Positions 10,455-21,612 are shown, counted from the first letter of the stretch. The stretch is 64,000 nucleotides of DNA from Nitzschia sp. pyKryTriq1 (GCA_956465555.1 OY101120.1:2536001-2600000), one strand, 5' to 3'. The notes: generated from the sequence alone by a model not told the origin. Program-made: numbers and translations.

Positions 10455-11340
10455 GGTGATATTGTTAGAAGATGTAGGATTTGCATACCGATCCCATTGC
10501 GGTTGCCTATGGTCGTGCTCTGATTTGACGGCGCCTCGCACCCTGCGATGCAATATGAAAATGGCAACGGCTTATTTTCTTTCTTTCTTTCCGCGTTTTT
10601 ACTACTGTACGTACTTCGTACACACGTACACATACCGGTAGTACCGGTACCGCAGTACTCGTGCGGCACTAACTGTCTATCTGTGCGCTAAATGGGTGTG
10701 ATCGCCCGTGCTTCGCCCGGCCTGTCTTCGCTTACCTCTGTACTTGTAGTACTCGTACAATCGTTCTTAAGTAAACAATGCGGTACAAATAAGCCCCAAA
10801 TGTCGCACTTCTTTTTCTCAAATGAAAATGGAACTCTGTTTAAGGGAAGATTGAAGAGATGCAATTGTTCTCTATCATGTCTACAAAGACATACGACCCA
10901 ATACATGGGGCTTATAAAATGAGAAATCTGTTATTTACAAAAACGTCACATCACCGTGAGGAACGAAAAGAATACAGATTGGTTAACTGCAAACAATGGA
11001 TGTTGTGACCTCATCCCACATTCTTTGTTCTTTGCAACGAACAATCCTAAAAGGCAAAGAACAAAGGCCATGTCTTCCTCACGATCCTCCAAATAATAAT
11101 AATCCATCTTCTCGGTTCTTTGCTTGCATGCCTTGCATGTGCATGGAACGAAAGAACGAACGGGAAGCCTGGAGCCATCAACAGATGTTTGTTCCATGAT
11201 GATCATCATTAGCAGCGAGACGAGCGAAGCAAGCGAAAGCTCAGAAGACTGGAAACTGGAAACGAATTCATCGACATATCATCAGCATCCTCACCTACCG
11301 GTATCACTCTGCATTCTCTCTAGTAGCTTTCTCGTTCCAA
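10455..11340. other. Divergent intergenic region with TACCGGTA palindromes
   Basis: An 886-bp spacer between the divergent starts of an LRR gene (-) and a TPR-like gene (+). It carries TACCGGTA at 10633, 10642 and 11296, the first two in a cluster reading ACCGGTAGTACCGGTACC. No gene is visible; short frames on both strands lack any family features. Confidence 0.5.
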
Positions 11341-12564
11341 ATGCCATCGCAACACGTTTTTCGCACTAACAACAGCACGATGCACTCTGTCAATACTAGT
11401 AATAATAACACGACGGCGGCGCCCGGTGGTGGCGGTCTCCTCGAGAACAGTAACAATAACCGCATGGTGTTTCCGCTATCCATGGTGGATCTCAACAATA
11501 CCGCACTATCCTACTTTTTACGAGGAGACTACGATCACGCTGTAGAGCTTTTTCGCATGTCGCTGGATCTCTGCCACAACCGACAGGAGCAAACATCCAA
11601 TCTACAAGCGGCACCCAATACGACCTCGTCGACTAGTTCTGCCGCCGCCGCCGCGTCATCTGTCAGCGACTACGATGGATCAGACGAAGACGACGAGGGC
11701 GAAGAAGACCATTCCATGACAATGGATGATGCAGATTGTTCCGAAGATGGTATTAGTACTTCGATCTCGTCCTCGGCATCATCATCGAGTTCGGGCAAGC
11801 GCGGGCGGGGCTCTAGTAGTAGAACTACCAGCCAAGAAGATTCTCAGAGTATGAGTACTGACACACCCGATCACAATCGTACGAACGGGCCCCTGTCCTG
11901 CTGCTTCTCCTTTTCCTCCGATGGCGCACCAGCAGCACCAGCACCTTCCAACAACACAGCCTCTCCCAATACAGCCTTTACCATGTACAATCGCGCCCTG
12001 ATACTGACCCGCAACGATGAACAAGATGCGGCACTGCTGCGGACAAGAGCTATACTTCTCTACAATCTAGCACTTGTCTATCACAATGTGGGGATTCATC
12101 GAGGTGTCTCTGCGGCTCTCTGGCAGGCCCTCCGACTCTATGAAATGGCTCTAGAAACTCTCGACAAGCATGTCCCAGCACAGCCAGCAGATGATGAGCA
12201 ACAGCAACAGCACGCTCCTGCTAGCACTGCCGGCGTGGCTAGTTGGATGTGGCGACTCTTGGACGTGGAAAAGTTATTACTTGCCTTGTTGAACAATATG
12301 GGAAATATTCATGCCCATTTGTTTCATTTGGAAAACACTCATGCTTGCATGAATTCCCTTCGAATGGTCCTGGAAGCTTCCACGGCCACTACGAATCTAC
12401 TACTACGAGGAGGAAATAGCAGCAACAGCAACAGCAGTAGTAGTACTACTACCAGTAGTAGCAATCCTCCTCGGATAGTAGCCACAATGGACGAAGATCA
12501 CATGTTCTTCCTCTTGAACTCGCTCTTTCAAGGAAAAGAATTGTGTTTTGCGCCAGCGGCTTGA
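11341..12564 (+). CDS. TPR-like protein of a diatom-type family
   Basis: A 407-residue single-exon protein. Helical repeat segments resembling tetratricopeptide repeats are present: LNNTALSYFLRGDYDHAVELFRMSL near residue 55, a split copy near 215-275 (YNRALIL, LLYNLALVYHNVG, ALRLYEMAL), and LLNNMGNIHAHLFHLENTHACM near 315. Between the first and second groups lies a ~110-residue acidic and Ser-rich insert. The protein ends FFLLNSLFQGK....APAA; I recall this ending in many uncharacterised TPR proteins of diatoms, but could not search for it. TPRs mediate protein-protein contacts; the partner is unknown. No signal peptide or membrane segment. Confidence 0.75.
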   Translation: MPSQHVFRTNNSTMHSVNTSNNNTTAAPGGGGLLENSNNNRMVFPLSMVDLNNTALSYFLRGDYDHAVELFRMSLDLCHNRQEQTSNLQAAPNTTSSTSSAAAAASSVSDYDGSDEDDEGEEDHSMTMDDADCSEDGISTSISSSASSSSSGKRGRGSSSRTTSQEDSQSMSTDTPDHNRTNGPLSCCFSFSSDGAPAAPAPSNNTASPNTAFTMYNRALILTRNDEQDAALLRTRAILLYNLALVYHNVGIHRGVSAALWQALRLYEMALETLDKHVPAQPADDEQQQQHAPASTAGVASWMWRLLDVEKLLLALLNNMGNIHAHLFHLENTHACMNSLRMVLEASTATTNLLLRGGNSSNSNSSSSTTTSSSNPPRIVATMDEDHMFFLLNSLFQGKELCFAPAA

Positions 12565-13476
12565 GTGTGGAACAAGGCAGTATTACTAGTACGATAGATA
12601 CTACTACAGTACAGTACAGCAGGTATGACGAAAAGTAGTGGTAATCATGAGTTGTATTATTTTAGATCCTTCGAGTAGAACAATCATCTACTTTACTATT
12701 AGTAGAGAAAATAGTATGATAGTTATTGTAAAGGTCGCAAAGTATAGCAAATCTTCTATCTATGCTGTGCGTACTTGTACCGGTACTGTAGTTCGCCCGC
12801 TAGCGATGCCGATGATCAGCAACAACAACAACGTCTATCGAAAATTAAGACAGATGTGTCGAACATCTGGTTTTTGGCTGTTCGCGCCCTTTTATAAAAA
12901 GGAAGAAAGCTTTTAACGAGTATTTTATATCTTGAAAATGTTCTAAAATGAAGTACAGGTACTGTATGCATTATGAATCCCTTTTACTACCAAAACTTTG
13001 CTTTCAAGGCGAAAAATATTCTTTCTCTTTTGGATGGCGAACTTTGATGAAAGAACGGGATCGCCACGCAGACGCCTCGATCTTCGTTCTTTGCCGTCCC
13101 GAAAATCGAAAACATGGGTCTGGTATGTTCTACCAAGGTTCTACCCGCAGCGCGCGCCATACTAATCGTAAAAGCCGAAGAACAAAAGAACCCTCCAGGA
13201 ACCCTCAAGTACGCGAGTACTCATATTGATCATCTTGAGCAAGACTTGATGCCGCATCATCTCGTTTGGACTCATCGCAAGGACAAGAACAAAACGGCAA
13301 AGCTAAAAGTGCGGCGTTGATCATGTGTCTTGTTATAAAGTCTAATATGTAATCTCTGCTCTGCAGGAGCAAGCATATACTGTTTCTATCTGTGTAATAA
13401 TAGAAGGATGAAAGCATTCTCCTTCGAGATCATGTATCCCAGTTATTTGACGACGTGGTCAGGTGCTGAATGAGTT
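12565..13476. other. Convergent intergenic region
   Basis: A 912-bp spacer between the 3' ends of the TPR-like gene and the cyclase-phosphodiesterase gene. It holds one TACCGGTA at 12778. Frames of up to 93 codons occur but show no family features and overlap on both strands. I see no supported gene. Confidence 0.5.
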
Positions 13477-16400
13477 TTAGGCGTTTTCGCCCAATCCCGC
13501 AAGTAGATTCTTCAAGATCTCTTCTCCCCGTTTCTCCCACTCGGCTCTATTGGCCAAGGCTTGTTCCAAGTACTGGTCACTGCTGACGCCGAAAACTTTG
13601 CACTCTTGCAGTTTCTTTGCGAGTGGGATGACAAAGTAGTCAAAGAAACTGAGCTCTCCTTTGAACCAGAAGGACGCCGGGTTCTTGGCCATACGGCCAG
13701 CCTTCCAAGCTTTGTGCAATTCGACAAACAGTTTACTATTCCAGTATTGGTAGTCATCCCAACTCTGCATGGTATGGTTTGCGTTCGAGACTTGCATCAT
13801 GTGTTCCATGACGACGGTAGCACGCAAGTCACTCAAGATCTTCGTGGGCATGTTCCCATCACCATGGAACGCACGTTGCCAGCGCTCCTTGCGGGAATTG
13901 TTAAAATCCTTGTTGAAAATATCCGTGGCGAGGACAACGTTGATGAGCAACTGTCGGAACCTCAACATTTCGGACCTCGACACGAAAATGTACTGCCGAA
14001 GCGTATCGAATCGTTCCGACATGAAGATATCCCAAGCAACCTCCAAAGAGTTTTGCTCTGATACACTCGTGTAGCGGTAAAGAGTTCCCATCCTAGGTTC
14101 TTCTTTGATGAGTTGGGCGTTCGAAATGCCTTGGTGGTCGACATCGTGAATCAAGGCGGCAAACACAAGAGCAAAGGCGGCCAGAGGATCCGACGTCAGC
14201 CCATGAGTAAACTCGACATCGTGAGCTGCTGGATCTTGAGGCACAACAGCACTTAGGAGATTATGCATATTGGTGGCCACGCGGCATGCATGCTGAGTGG
14301 TGGTAAGATACGGACGATGTAGGAATGAGGACGATGTGAGATACAAAAAGCTCGTCAACTGGCTGAATGAAGCAATCAAGCGCATCTTGGGCATCGTATT
14401 CGAAGTTCCTTACCTCAAAATTGTGGAATGCATTATCATCGCGGCAAGAACTAGCAATCTCCTTGACGTATTCTCGGAGAGAAGCTACAATCTCATCTGG
14501 AACATCCACCAATCCGTTCGAATCGAGCAACACCCTGGCGTTGAACTTGGGCATGGTGATGTAGTCTTTCACCTCGTCGAGAAAGATGGTCCCATCGGGC
14601 GACTCGTAAGCGAGCTCCTCAATACGTGTTGGAGCCAGAGTAAGGCGCTGGTGAATGGTGACAACCTTCTTGAGATGTGTCAGTAGCATATCAGTCAAGG
14701 CATCGACGCGAGGATCTTCATCGTCGGCCATGGGCACCCGTGAAGACGTTCTTGATGGAATTGAAATGATATCCTCGGCCGGATTTTCAATGTCGTTTTC
14801 TCCACCGTGATCAGATCCTTCTTCAGGTGTCTGGGAAGAGTTTGATTCCATAGCAACTGTCTCAGCGACCGTCTCTGAAACCGAATGATGAGTGGAGGTA
14901 GAAGGCTCGGCAGCGCCATCGTTTTGGAGCTCCTTGATCATTTGTTCCAACATCTGCTCCCCTCGCTCTTCCCATTCTGCTCGGTTCTTCAAGGCATATC
15001 CCAAATATTCGTCACTGCTGACACCAAAGACATTGCATTCTCGAAGCTTCTTTGCCAGCGGAATGATGTAATTGTCAAAGAAACCCAGTTCTCCCTGGTA
15101 CCAAAATGTTCCTGGGTCGGCTCCCATTCTGCCGGCCTTAAAGGCTTTGTACAGCTCGGCAAAGAGCTTCTTATTCCACTTTTGGTATACGTGCCAGTGT
15201 TGCATCGTATGACTGACGTCAGAAGCCTGAATAATGTGTTCCATGACAATGGTCGCTCTCATATCCTCCACCAGGGTAGTGGGCAAGTTATCATGACCAT
15301 GAAAGGCTCTTTCCCAGCGAGCCTTGCGAAGATCACCGAGCTCTTTATCAAAGATATCCGTTGCAAGGACAACGTTGACGATCAACTGTCGGAAACGCAT
15401 CATCTCGGCCCTCGTCTTGAAGATGTATTCCCGAAGAGTCTTAAATTGTTTCTTCATGAAAATGTCCCAAGCAACATCCAAAGAATTTTGCTCTGCCACG
15501 CTCTTATTGCGATAGAGCTCACCCATACCGGGCTGTTCCTTGATGAGTTGCACGTTTGAAATGCCTTGGTGGTCGACATCGTGAATCAAGGCAGAGAAAA
15601 CGATAGCAAACACGGCCAAAGGATCTGAAGTGAGCCCGTGAGTGAAGTTATGGATTTCTGCAGCTACCTCGTCCCTTCCCCTTCGAAGGTTTTGGACATC
15701 TGGAGTAGATAGATCAGGTGTAACAACGCGACTCAATAGCTTGTTGACAGACATGGTGACGTGACAGGCATGCTGCGTGTGGTGGGAAAAGGGAGGAAGG
15801 GAGATGGTGAGTACAAACGATTTACATGGCCCAGTTCGTTGAAATGAGAAATCGAGAATTCCTTACCTCGAAATTGTGAAAAGGGTTGTTATGATATGAC
15901 ATGGCAATCAGGGCGACGTAGTCTTGAAGCGACTCAACAATCTCATTTGGAATTTCCACCATGTTGGAGTCGAGTGCCGCGTCAATGACCTTGGCGTTGA
16001 ACTTGGGCATGTGAATGGCCTCTCGAACTTCATCCAGGCAAATCTTGCCCTCGGGAGCCTCATAAGAGAGACTTTCGTGGTGTCGTGGATCCTGTAGACA
16101 GCGCTCGTGAACAATCCTCACCTTCTTGACGTGTTCCAGCAGGATATCTGCGACCCAGTCGACAAGGCGGGTTTCCTTCTTTTGGTGACGATGTTCAAGA
16201 TCAACCTTGTTTGGCTTGAGTAATAGCTTCTGGTCCTCTGCAATATCTTTTGCTGATCCAACGCTACTTCCATTATGGTAGCCACTCTTCAACACTAGCC
16301 AGTACGTCTTGAATACGCCTTTCCCCTTGATCTTGACGCAATCTTCGCGTGGAGTCAACCACGCCTCCTTTCCAGCCTTTTTCAATAATAGAGCAGAAAC

Positions 16401-18765
16401 CTCTGAGATCTGGATACGTCCCTTCATTCCAGTGCTCTCCATTCTAGCAGCAGTGTTGACGGTGTCGCCGAATAGTTGAAATCGTGCTCGATCACCCTTC
16501 AAGACACCAGCCGTGACACTCCCAGAGTGAATACCAAATCGCATTGATAGATCACCTAAAAAGTGTTTGACGAGAAACATAAGGGTAAGGCTCGATTCTC
16601 CTTCAACTCGAAGTCGATCTTCTTTGAATACTCGAGATCTTACCTGTGTCTGGTCCAAGGGACACTTCCAATTCCTTCGTTATTTCCGACATTCTTGTCA
16701 TGCAGTCCCAAGCAAATTTCGCCATAATCGTTACATGGTGCGATTGGGGCTCCGGCAGTCCCGTCACGGCAAGATAGGTGTCGCCAATCGTTTCAACCTT
16801 AAAGACTCGGCGGCGTTTGGCAATTATATCAAAGTTTTGATACACCGTCTGGAGCAATACAAAGACCTGAGACGGTTCCCTTGTAGAGCTCCAAGCCGAA
16901 AATCCGGATATGTCCGAAAAGAGTACCGTGCAGTTCGGAAAGAAGTCGGCAATAGGTTGATCTGCTTGGTCATTCATCATACCGTTGGCGAATGACTTGA
17001 GACGAGTACTGGGGGCAATCATCGCTTCACCTTTTTTCTTTTCACTCTCCATGACCATGAGGCGGTCACGGACTTGCTTGGGAAATATAGAAGAGATCAA
17101 CGCCGTTGATTGTGTCGCCTTGGCAAGCACGAGTTTTTGGCGGCGTTCTACGAGTGCATCATATGAAAAGAACATGGCGATTACAAAGAGGAACACCGCT
17201 GCCACAGAGACGCAGATGATTACCGGGTCATTTGAGACGTGCTCGTCGTAGTCTGCTTGCGTTGCATAAACATGGAACGAATAGGGGCATCCGTCCTGAT
17301 TCAGTGGGATCCCCTGGCGGGTACCATCGTTCAGGATTTCTGTTTCGAAACCACCTCCGAAATGGTACTCAGAGAATTCTGGATCGTGCAAATCGCCAAA
17401 ACCCACAACATAGGCTTCGTCTCCTTCGAGCAGATATGTGTAATTTCCTTCGCATTGGTTTTCAACTACGACGGTGATGCCGGAATTGGTCTTTGGCAAG
17501 AGGTTGCGCAAATACTGTCTCCAGTGGATAGTAGACTTGAGAACAGCAACGACCTTGCGGTCGGCTCCATCCAGTCTGTCAAAGATTGGCATGACCAAGT
17601 GAGACATGGGATCACCAAGATAGTCGACTTGCTCACCCATCCAAATACTTCGGAGTGTGGCAAAGAAAACCGTGGTTGGGTCTGGATGCGAAGTTGACCC
17701 TGGAGGTGCTGTTACAAAGCCACCAAGAATGGCCGACTTGGTGTCGATGCACTCTTTCGCCAAGTTAGCCACCTCCGCCTTCTCGAACAAATTCTCATTG
17801 ACCATGCTTGATTCAAGAACTGGGGAAGTTTGCCAACGTGGCAAGTACGGACCATCGGATATCGACACCGATGGGATCCCCGATTGGTCAAAGGTATGGA
17901 GCGGATCTACCTTCATCTGGGTGAGCCTGCTCTTACTGGACAATGCGGGATCGTCGAAGTCATTCAGCCCCAAGCTTTCCTGGAAGGCCAAGCCTTCGTC
18001 ACTGTCGAGTAATGAAGAAATCAAACCGAAAAAACGGTAAGTCGAGTCAGTTGCCTTGCCTTGAATATTCTGATTCTTCCCAAGCAAATCCTAGACTTAC
18101 ATCCACTGATTGGCTTCGCCTTGAACATAGCTTTCCCAAAGAGGCAGCTGGTCTCTCTCGACAATCGGGTTGATGCTGACATAAATTGCGCCAGATAGGC
18201 CTCGCACATTTCTAGCCGTTTGTTGGAAGTTCGGCAAAGAGACAAAAGGCCAATCGACATCATTGCCATCCTGCAAAGTCATTTCCTTGACCTGCATGGC
18301 GTGAGTCGTTGCTGCCACCGCTAGCCCACTTACTGCTGACATTTCTATCATAATCTCTTGAAAGTGCTCAATAATCTTTACTGCGATGCCCTCGTACTCC
18401 GCGTCAAACTCTTCAATCTCGGCATTCCTGGTGAGGAAGTACACCGCGAGAGAAATCGATGTAGCCACCAATACGAGAATCAAAACGACCGCAATACGTA
18501 GACGAAAGACTTGTTTGGTTTCTTGCTTCGCCAAGACATCCTTGACCGAGTTTGTATCGTCATCGGACTCACCACCCGTCCGAGTACTACTTCGGCCTGT
18601 GCCGCTCGCGAAACTACTTGATTTGCTGCTGCCGACGCTGCTGCCAACGCTTTCGTCTCCTGACTGCTGAGACATAGAATTGACATCACCATCGCTGCTA
18701 TTGAACTCGTCCTTCGACCAGTTGCTCATGTTGCTTGTTTTATTGTTTACTGTCGGTTTAAGCAT
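13477..18765 (-). CDS. Receptor-type nucleotide cyclase fused to two phosphodiesterase domains
   Basis: Exons, in transcript order: 18765-18101, 18001-16644, 16555-15867, 15772-14414, 14292-13477; all introns are GT-AG, 88-121 nt, and the joined frame gives 1628 residues. Order of parts: cytosolic Ser-rich head; membrane segment (91-111); ~370-residue presumed extracellular sensor; membrane segment (~481-501); class III cyclase domain (from ~578) with metal Asp585 and Asp629, Glu625, Gln701 and the Asn708/Arg712 pair; then two class I cyclic-nucleotide phosphodiesterases, each with HNFEHA and HDVDHQG (HD motif at 968-974 and 1406-1412). It should make and break cGMP or cAMP at the membrane in response to an outside ligand. 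Copy 1 keeps the later metal Asp (1089); copy 2 has Asn1527. Glu625 suggests GTP as substrate. Related single-PDE fusions are known in diatoms and linked to sex-pheromone response. Confidence 0.93.
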
Positions 18766-19652
18766 GGACAGTCAGTACTTTTGTTGTCTGCTTTGTGATG
18801 GAAGATTTTCCATTTTATAAGGCGCGGGGGATGGAGCTTCCGATGCTTGAAAAAAAAAAGCGAACGCAAATGATCTTGATGAAATCTACTTGGTCCCGAC
18901 GAATAAGATTTCGCGTTGGGCCGTCGCCGGACATCATCCTTATTATTGCCTTGTCGATGGCCAGAAGGTCATCCCAAATCCGAATTTCCCCACTCGTGCT
19001 AAATTGAGCGAGAGAAAGGAGTGTACTAGCTAGTAGGCAGTTCAAATTCTCTAAAAGCTGAATCATCTAGTAAAAAAGATTCCCGCTGGCGCTAATACAA
19101 TGCTTACGGTCGGTATGAATGAGCCAGGATGCATGGGGTTCGGGTAAGTTCGGATGAAGGCACAAGTTTATTATGGTATTTCACTAGACCTTTGGTGGTA
19201 TTCTCATTCCTGCCTTCACCGATCATCGAACGTGACGCTTCTTTGGGCCAAGTGGGGTCCACTTGAAGTGGGGTTCACTTTGAAAAAGGGCGCGCCCATG
19301 CCAAAAGCAAGCGGCATGCAAAAGGGGGTTTTCGTTTTGCTGATGCATGATGGGCTTCGGTTTTCACGCGTTTTCATTTCAACGACAAGGCATATCAATA
19401 AGTAATGGCTGTTCGCGTTGTTGTTGTTCTCTCCCAAGCGCCAGACGGGCGTCAGACAGACGCAAGCACAAACCGAAGCCATCCATTCCATTTTTTCACA
19501 ATTTTCGGATTTTGAGTCGAGTCACAGGGCAGTCACGGGAGAAAAGATCCTACACACCGGTATGAAAGAGACGAGAAAGAGAGAGATGAGACAGCCAGAA
19601 AATAGAAAACTAAAACGACACAACAATTCTCATTTGCACCCATACACTCACC
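18766..19652. other. Divergent promoter region of cyclase and JmjC genes
   Basis: An 887-bp spacer between the divergent starts. It contains two copies of a 15-bp box at 19250-19264 and 19266-19280. An 83-codon ATG frame at 18815-19066 on the minus strand reads smoothly (LLAIDKAIIRMMSGDG) but has no recognised family, and lies just upstream of the cyclase start, so I do not call it a gene. Confidence 0.45.
19250..19280. promoter_or_regulatory. Tandem copies of AAGTGGGGTYCACTT
   Basis: Two copies of a 15-bp sequence, AAGTGGGGTCCACTT and AAGTGGGGTTCACTT, are separated by one base. Each is itself a partial palindrome (AAGTG...CACTT). The arrangement, about 370-400 bp upstream of the JmjC gene start and ~490 bp from the cyclase start, resembles a binding site for a dimeric factor. 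The regulatory role is inference. Confidence 0.35.
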
Positions 19653-21422
19653 ATGACGGCCGCCCAGCGCAAACGATCCCGACCCAGCACTAGTGTTAGG
19701 CTAGAAGCATTTTTGGCTCTAGAGGATGCTCACCCCTATGGCTGTCTGCCTGGAGGAAATCGATTTTTTGTTCGAAATGATGATGATCCAAATGGGGAAT
19801 CATCCAAAGAGAACGGCGGCGCTTCTTCGTCATTTAGCAGCACTACGGCCGGAACGAAAGAAACCGAGTGGATGTCCGACAGTTTGTGGCAGAGTGTGCT
19901 AGGTTTCTGCGATGCGCAAACCCTTTCCAGGGTAGTGCAGTCCTCACGCTATCTCTATGTGGCAGGCCATCAGCCCGAGCTGTGGAGGGACTTGGTACTG
20001 CGACGATGCGACGAGGAAAACCGCGTTATCGATTGCACCAACAACAACACGAGCAGCAACAACAACTGCAACAACGAGAAGGACAAGGAAGGACCAACCA
20101 TGAAATCTTGGAGGGACACTTATGTCTGCCTGTTTGTCAAAAACGCTTCTTTCATGCGATCTCATAAACCTTTATCGATCCCGGGAGTCTACTCAGACGA
20201 GTATTATCGAACGCATCGTTGTCGTTCGTTCGCCCTTCCCGATGCTTGGCTAGATCCCGAAACGACGGCCGTCGAAGATAATTTTCCGTGCGTCTCTATG
20301 GATGCAATCACTCCAGAATCGTTTTTGCAAGACTTTGAGGCCAAGAATTGTCCTGTAGTGATCAAAGGAGCCGCGCAATCGACACGGGCGCTCCAAAACT
20401 GGCAAGAGCCGACCTATCTCCGGAGCTGTAACGTCTCGGGAAAGACCTTTCGGACCACCTCGGGTGCCGCACCGTTACCCGTCAACTTTACATTGGAAGC
20501 TTATCAATCGTATTCACAATTTGATTATTTGGAAGAATCGCCACTCTATCTCTTTGATCGAACCGCCTTGGATAATCCTCTGTGGCATGACGATTTCTTT
20601 CCCCAATTCTATGAGGCCTGTCCTTGGTGGGATCCTTCTGCCAAATATGGGCACGACTTGCTGCAACACTTGGGAGCCGCGGAACGTCCTGATCACACTT
20701 GGTTAATTATGGGTCCCAAGCGATCGGGTTCGGTCTTTCATATTGATCCGAATGCCACGCATGCCTGGAATGTCTGTATCCAAGGTCGAAAACGATGGAT
20801 CTTTTATCCTCCGGGCTGTCCACCTCCTGGGGTCTTTCCGAGCGAGGATGGAGATGAAGTGGCGATTCCTTTGTCAGTCGGCGAATGGCTATTGCAATAT
20901 TGGCCGGAACACTTGCAGCGCTACAAGAAGCGAGATCCCAACGAGCGGCCCATGGAATGTACCGTGTTTCCAGGAGATGTCGTCTTTGTGCCTCATGGAT
21001 GGTGGCACATGGTCATTAATTTGGATGATCACAACTGTGCGATTACTCACAACTATGTGAGTCCGAGCAATTTGGGAAATGTCTTGAAATTCTTTACTGC
21101 CAAACAAGACCAGATCAGTGGATGTCGAGATCGTGTCGAGACCATCAAACCCGAACATCTTCACGACGCCTTGGTGGAAGCATTGGCCAATGTCGAACCC
21201 AAATATCTTCAAAAAGCTCAGCAACAAGAAGGATGGACCTGTCGGGCATGGAAAGAGGAGTTAGAGTCGTCGTCGTCATCGACGACAAAGAAAGTGGATG
21301 AGAAAAACAACAACAAGCGGTTGCGAACTAATGCGGACGAGCCAGAATTGACCAAAGAGGGAGGTACCAGTGTCATGGCCAAGACGGAGAAAGTCGCCGC
21401 CTTTAGCTTTTCCTTCCTGTAA
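19653..21422 (+). CDS. F-box plus JmjC (JMJD6-like) oxygenase
   Basis: A 589-residue single-exon protein with a good ATG context (TCACCATGACG). Residues ~73-120 form an F-box-like segment (LWQSVLGFC, then LWRDLVLRRC). Residues ~220-480 form a JmjC double-stranded beta-helix closest to JMJD6: CPVVIKGA, GPKRSGSVFHIDP, GRKRWIFYPPG and GWWHMV. The Fe(II) triad is intact (His363, Asp365, His452), and HNYVSP after it corresponds to the family's 2-oxoglutarate pocket region. JMJD6 enzymes hydroxylate lysines, including in RNA-splicing proteins, and have been reported to demethylate arginine. The tail is Ser/Lys-rich and may carry nuclear signals (KKVDEKNNNKRLR). F-box presence would link it to SCF ubiquitin ligases. 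It is divergent from the cyclase gene. Confidence 0.92.
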   Translation: MTAAQRKRSRPSTSVRLEAFLALEDAHPYGCLPGGNRFFVRNDDDPNGESSKENGGASSSFSSTTAGTKETEWMSDSLWQSVLGFCDAQTLSRVVQSSRYLYVAGHQPELWRDLVLRRCDEENRVIDCTNNNTSSNNNCNNEKDKEGPTMKSWRDTYVCLFVKNASFMRSHKPLSIPGVYSDEYYRTHRCRSFALPDAWLDPETTAVEDNFPCVSMDAITPESFLQDFEAKNCPVVIKGAAQSTRALQNWQEPTYLRSCNVSGKTFRTTSGAAPLPVNFTLEAYQSYSQFDYLEESPLYLFDRTALDNPLWHDDFFPQFYEACPWWDPSAKYGHDLLQHLGAAERPDHTWLIMGPKRSGSVFHIDPNATHAWNVCIQGRKRWIFYPPGCPPPGVFPSEDGDEVAIPLSVGEWLLQYWPEHLQRYKKRDPNERPMECTVFPGDVVFVPHGWWHMVINLDDHNCAITHNYVSPSNLGNVLKFFTAKQDQISGCRDRVETIKPEHLHDALVEALANVEPKYLQKAQQQEGWTCRAWKEELESSSSSTTKKVDEKNNNKRLRTNADEPELTKEGGTSVMAKTEKVAAFSFSFL

Positions 21423-21612
21423 TAAAAATATCACGCGCAAGGGATGCATGTACCGTCGACCATGAGTTGCGATCATCGATCGCGGATATAGACGAGTTCT
21501 TGGGGTCGTCGAGTCCCATGAGTACCAGCAAGTATATATACATCAGCTTTTCTACAGTACTGTCCAGTTTAGTGCAAGTTACTCAAAAACGTCACTATTT
21601 CATTTTTTAATA

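Noticed and set aside
13477-14394. A separate stand-alone phosphodiesterase gene
   Set aside because: Upstream of the acceptor at 14293 the frame is intron, and the splice from HNFE restores a complete metal-binding motif, so it is the last exon of the cyclase gene.
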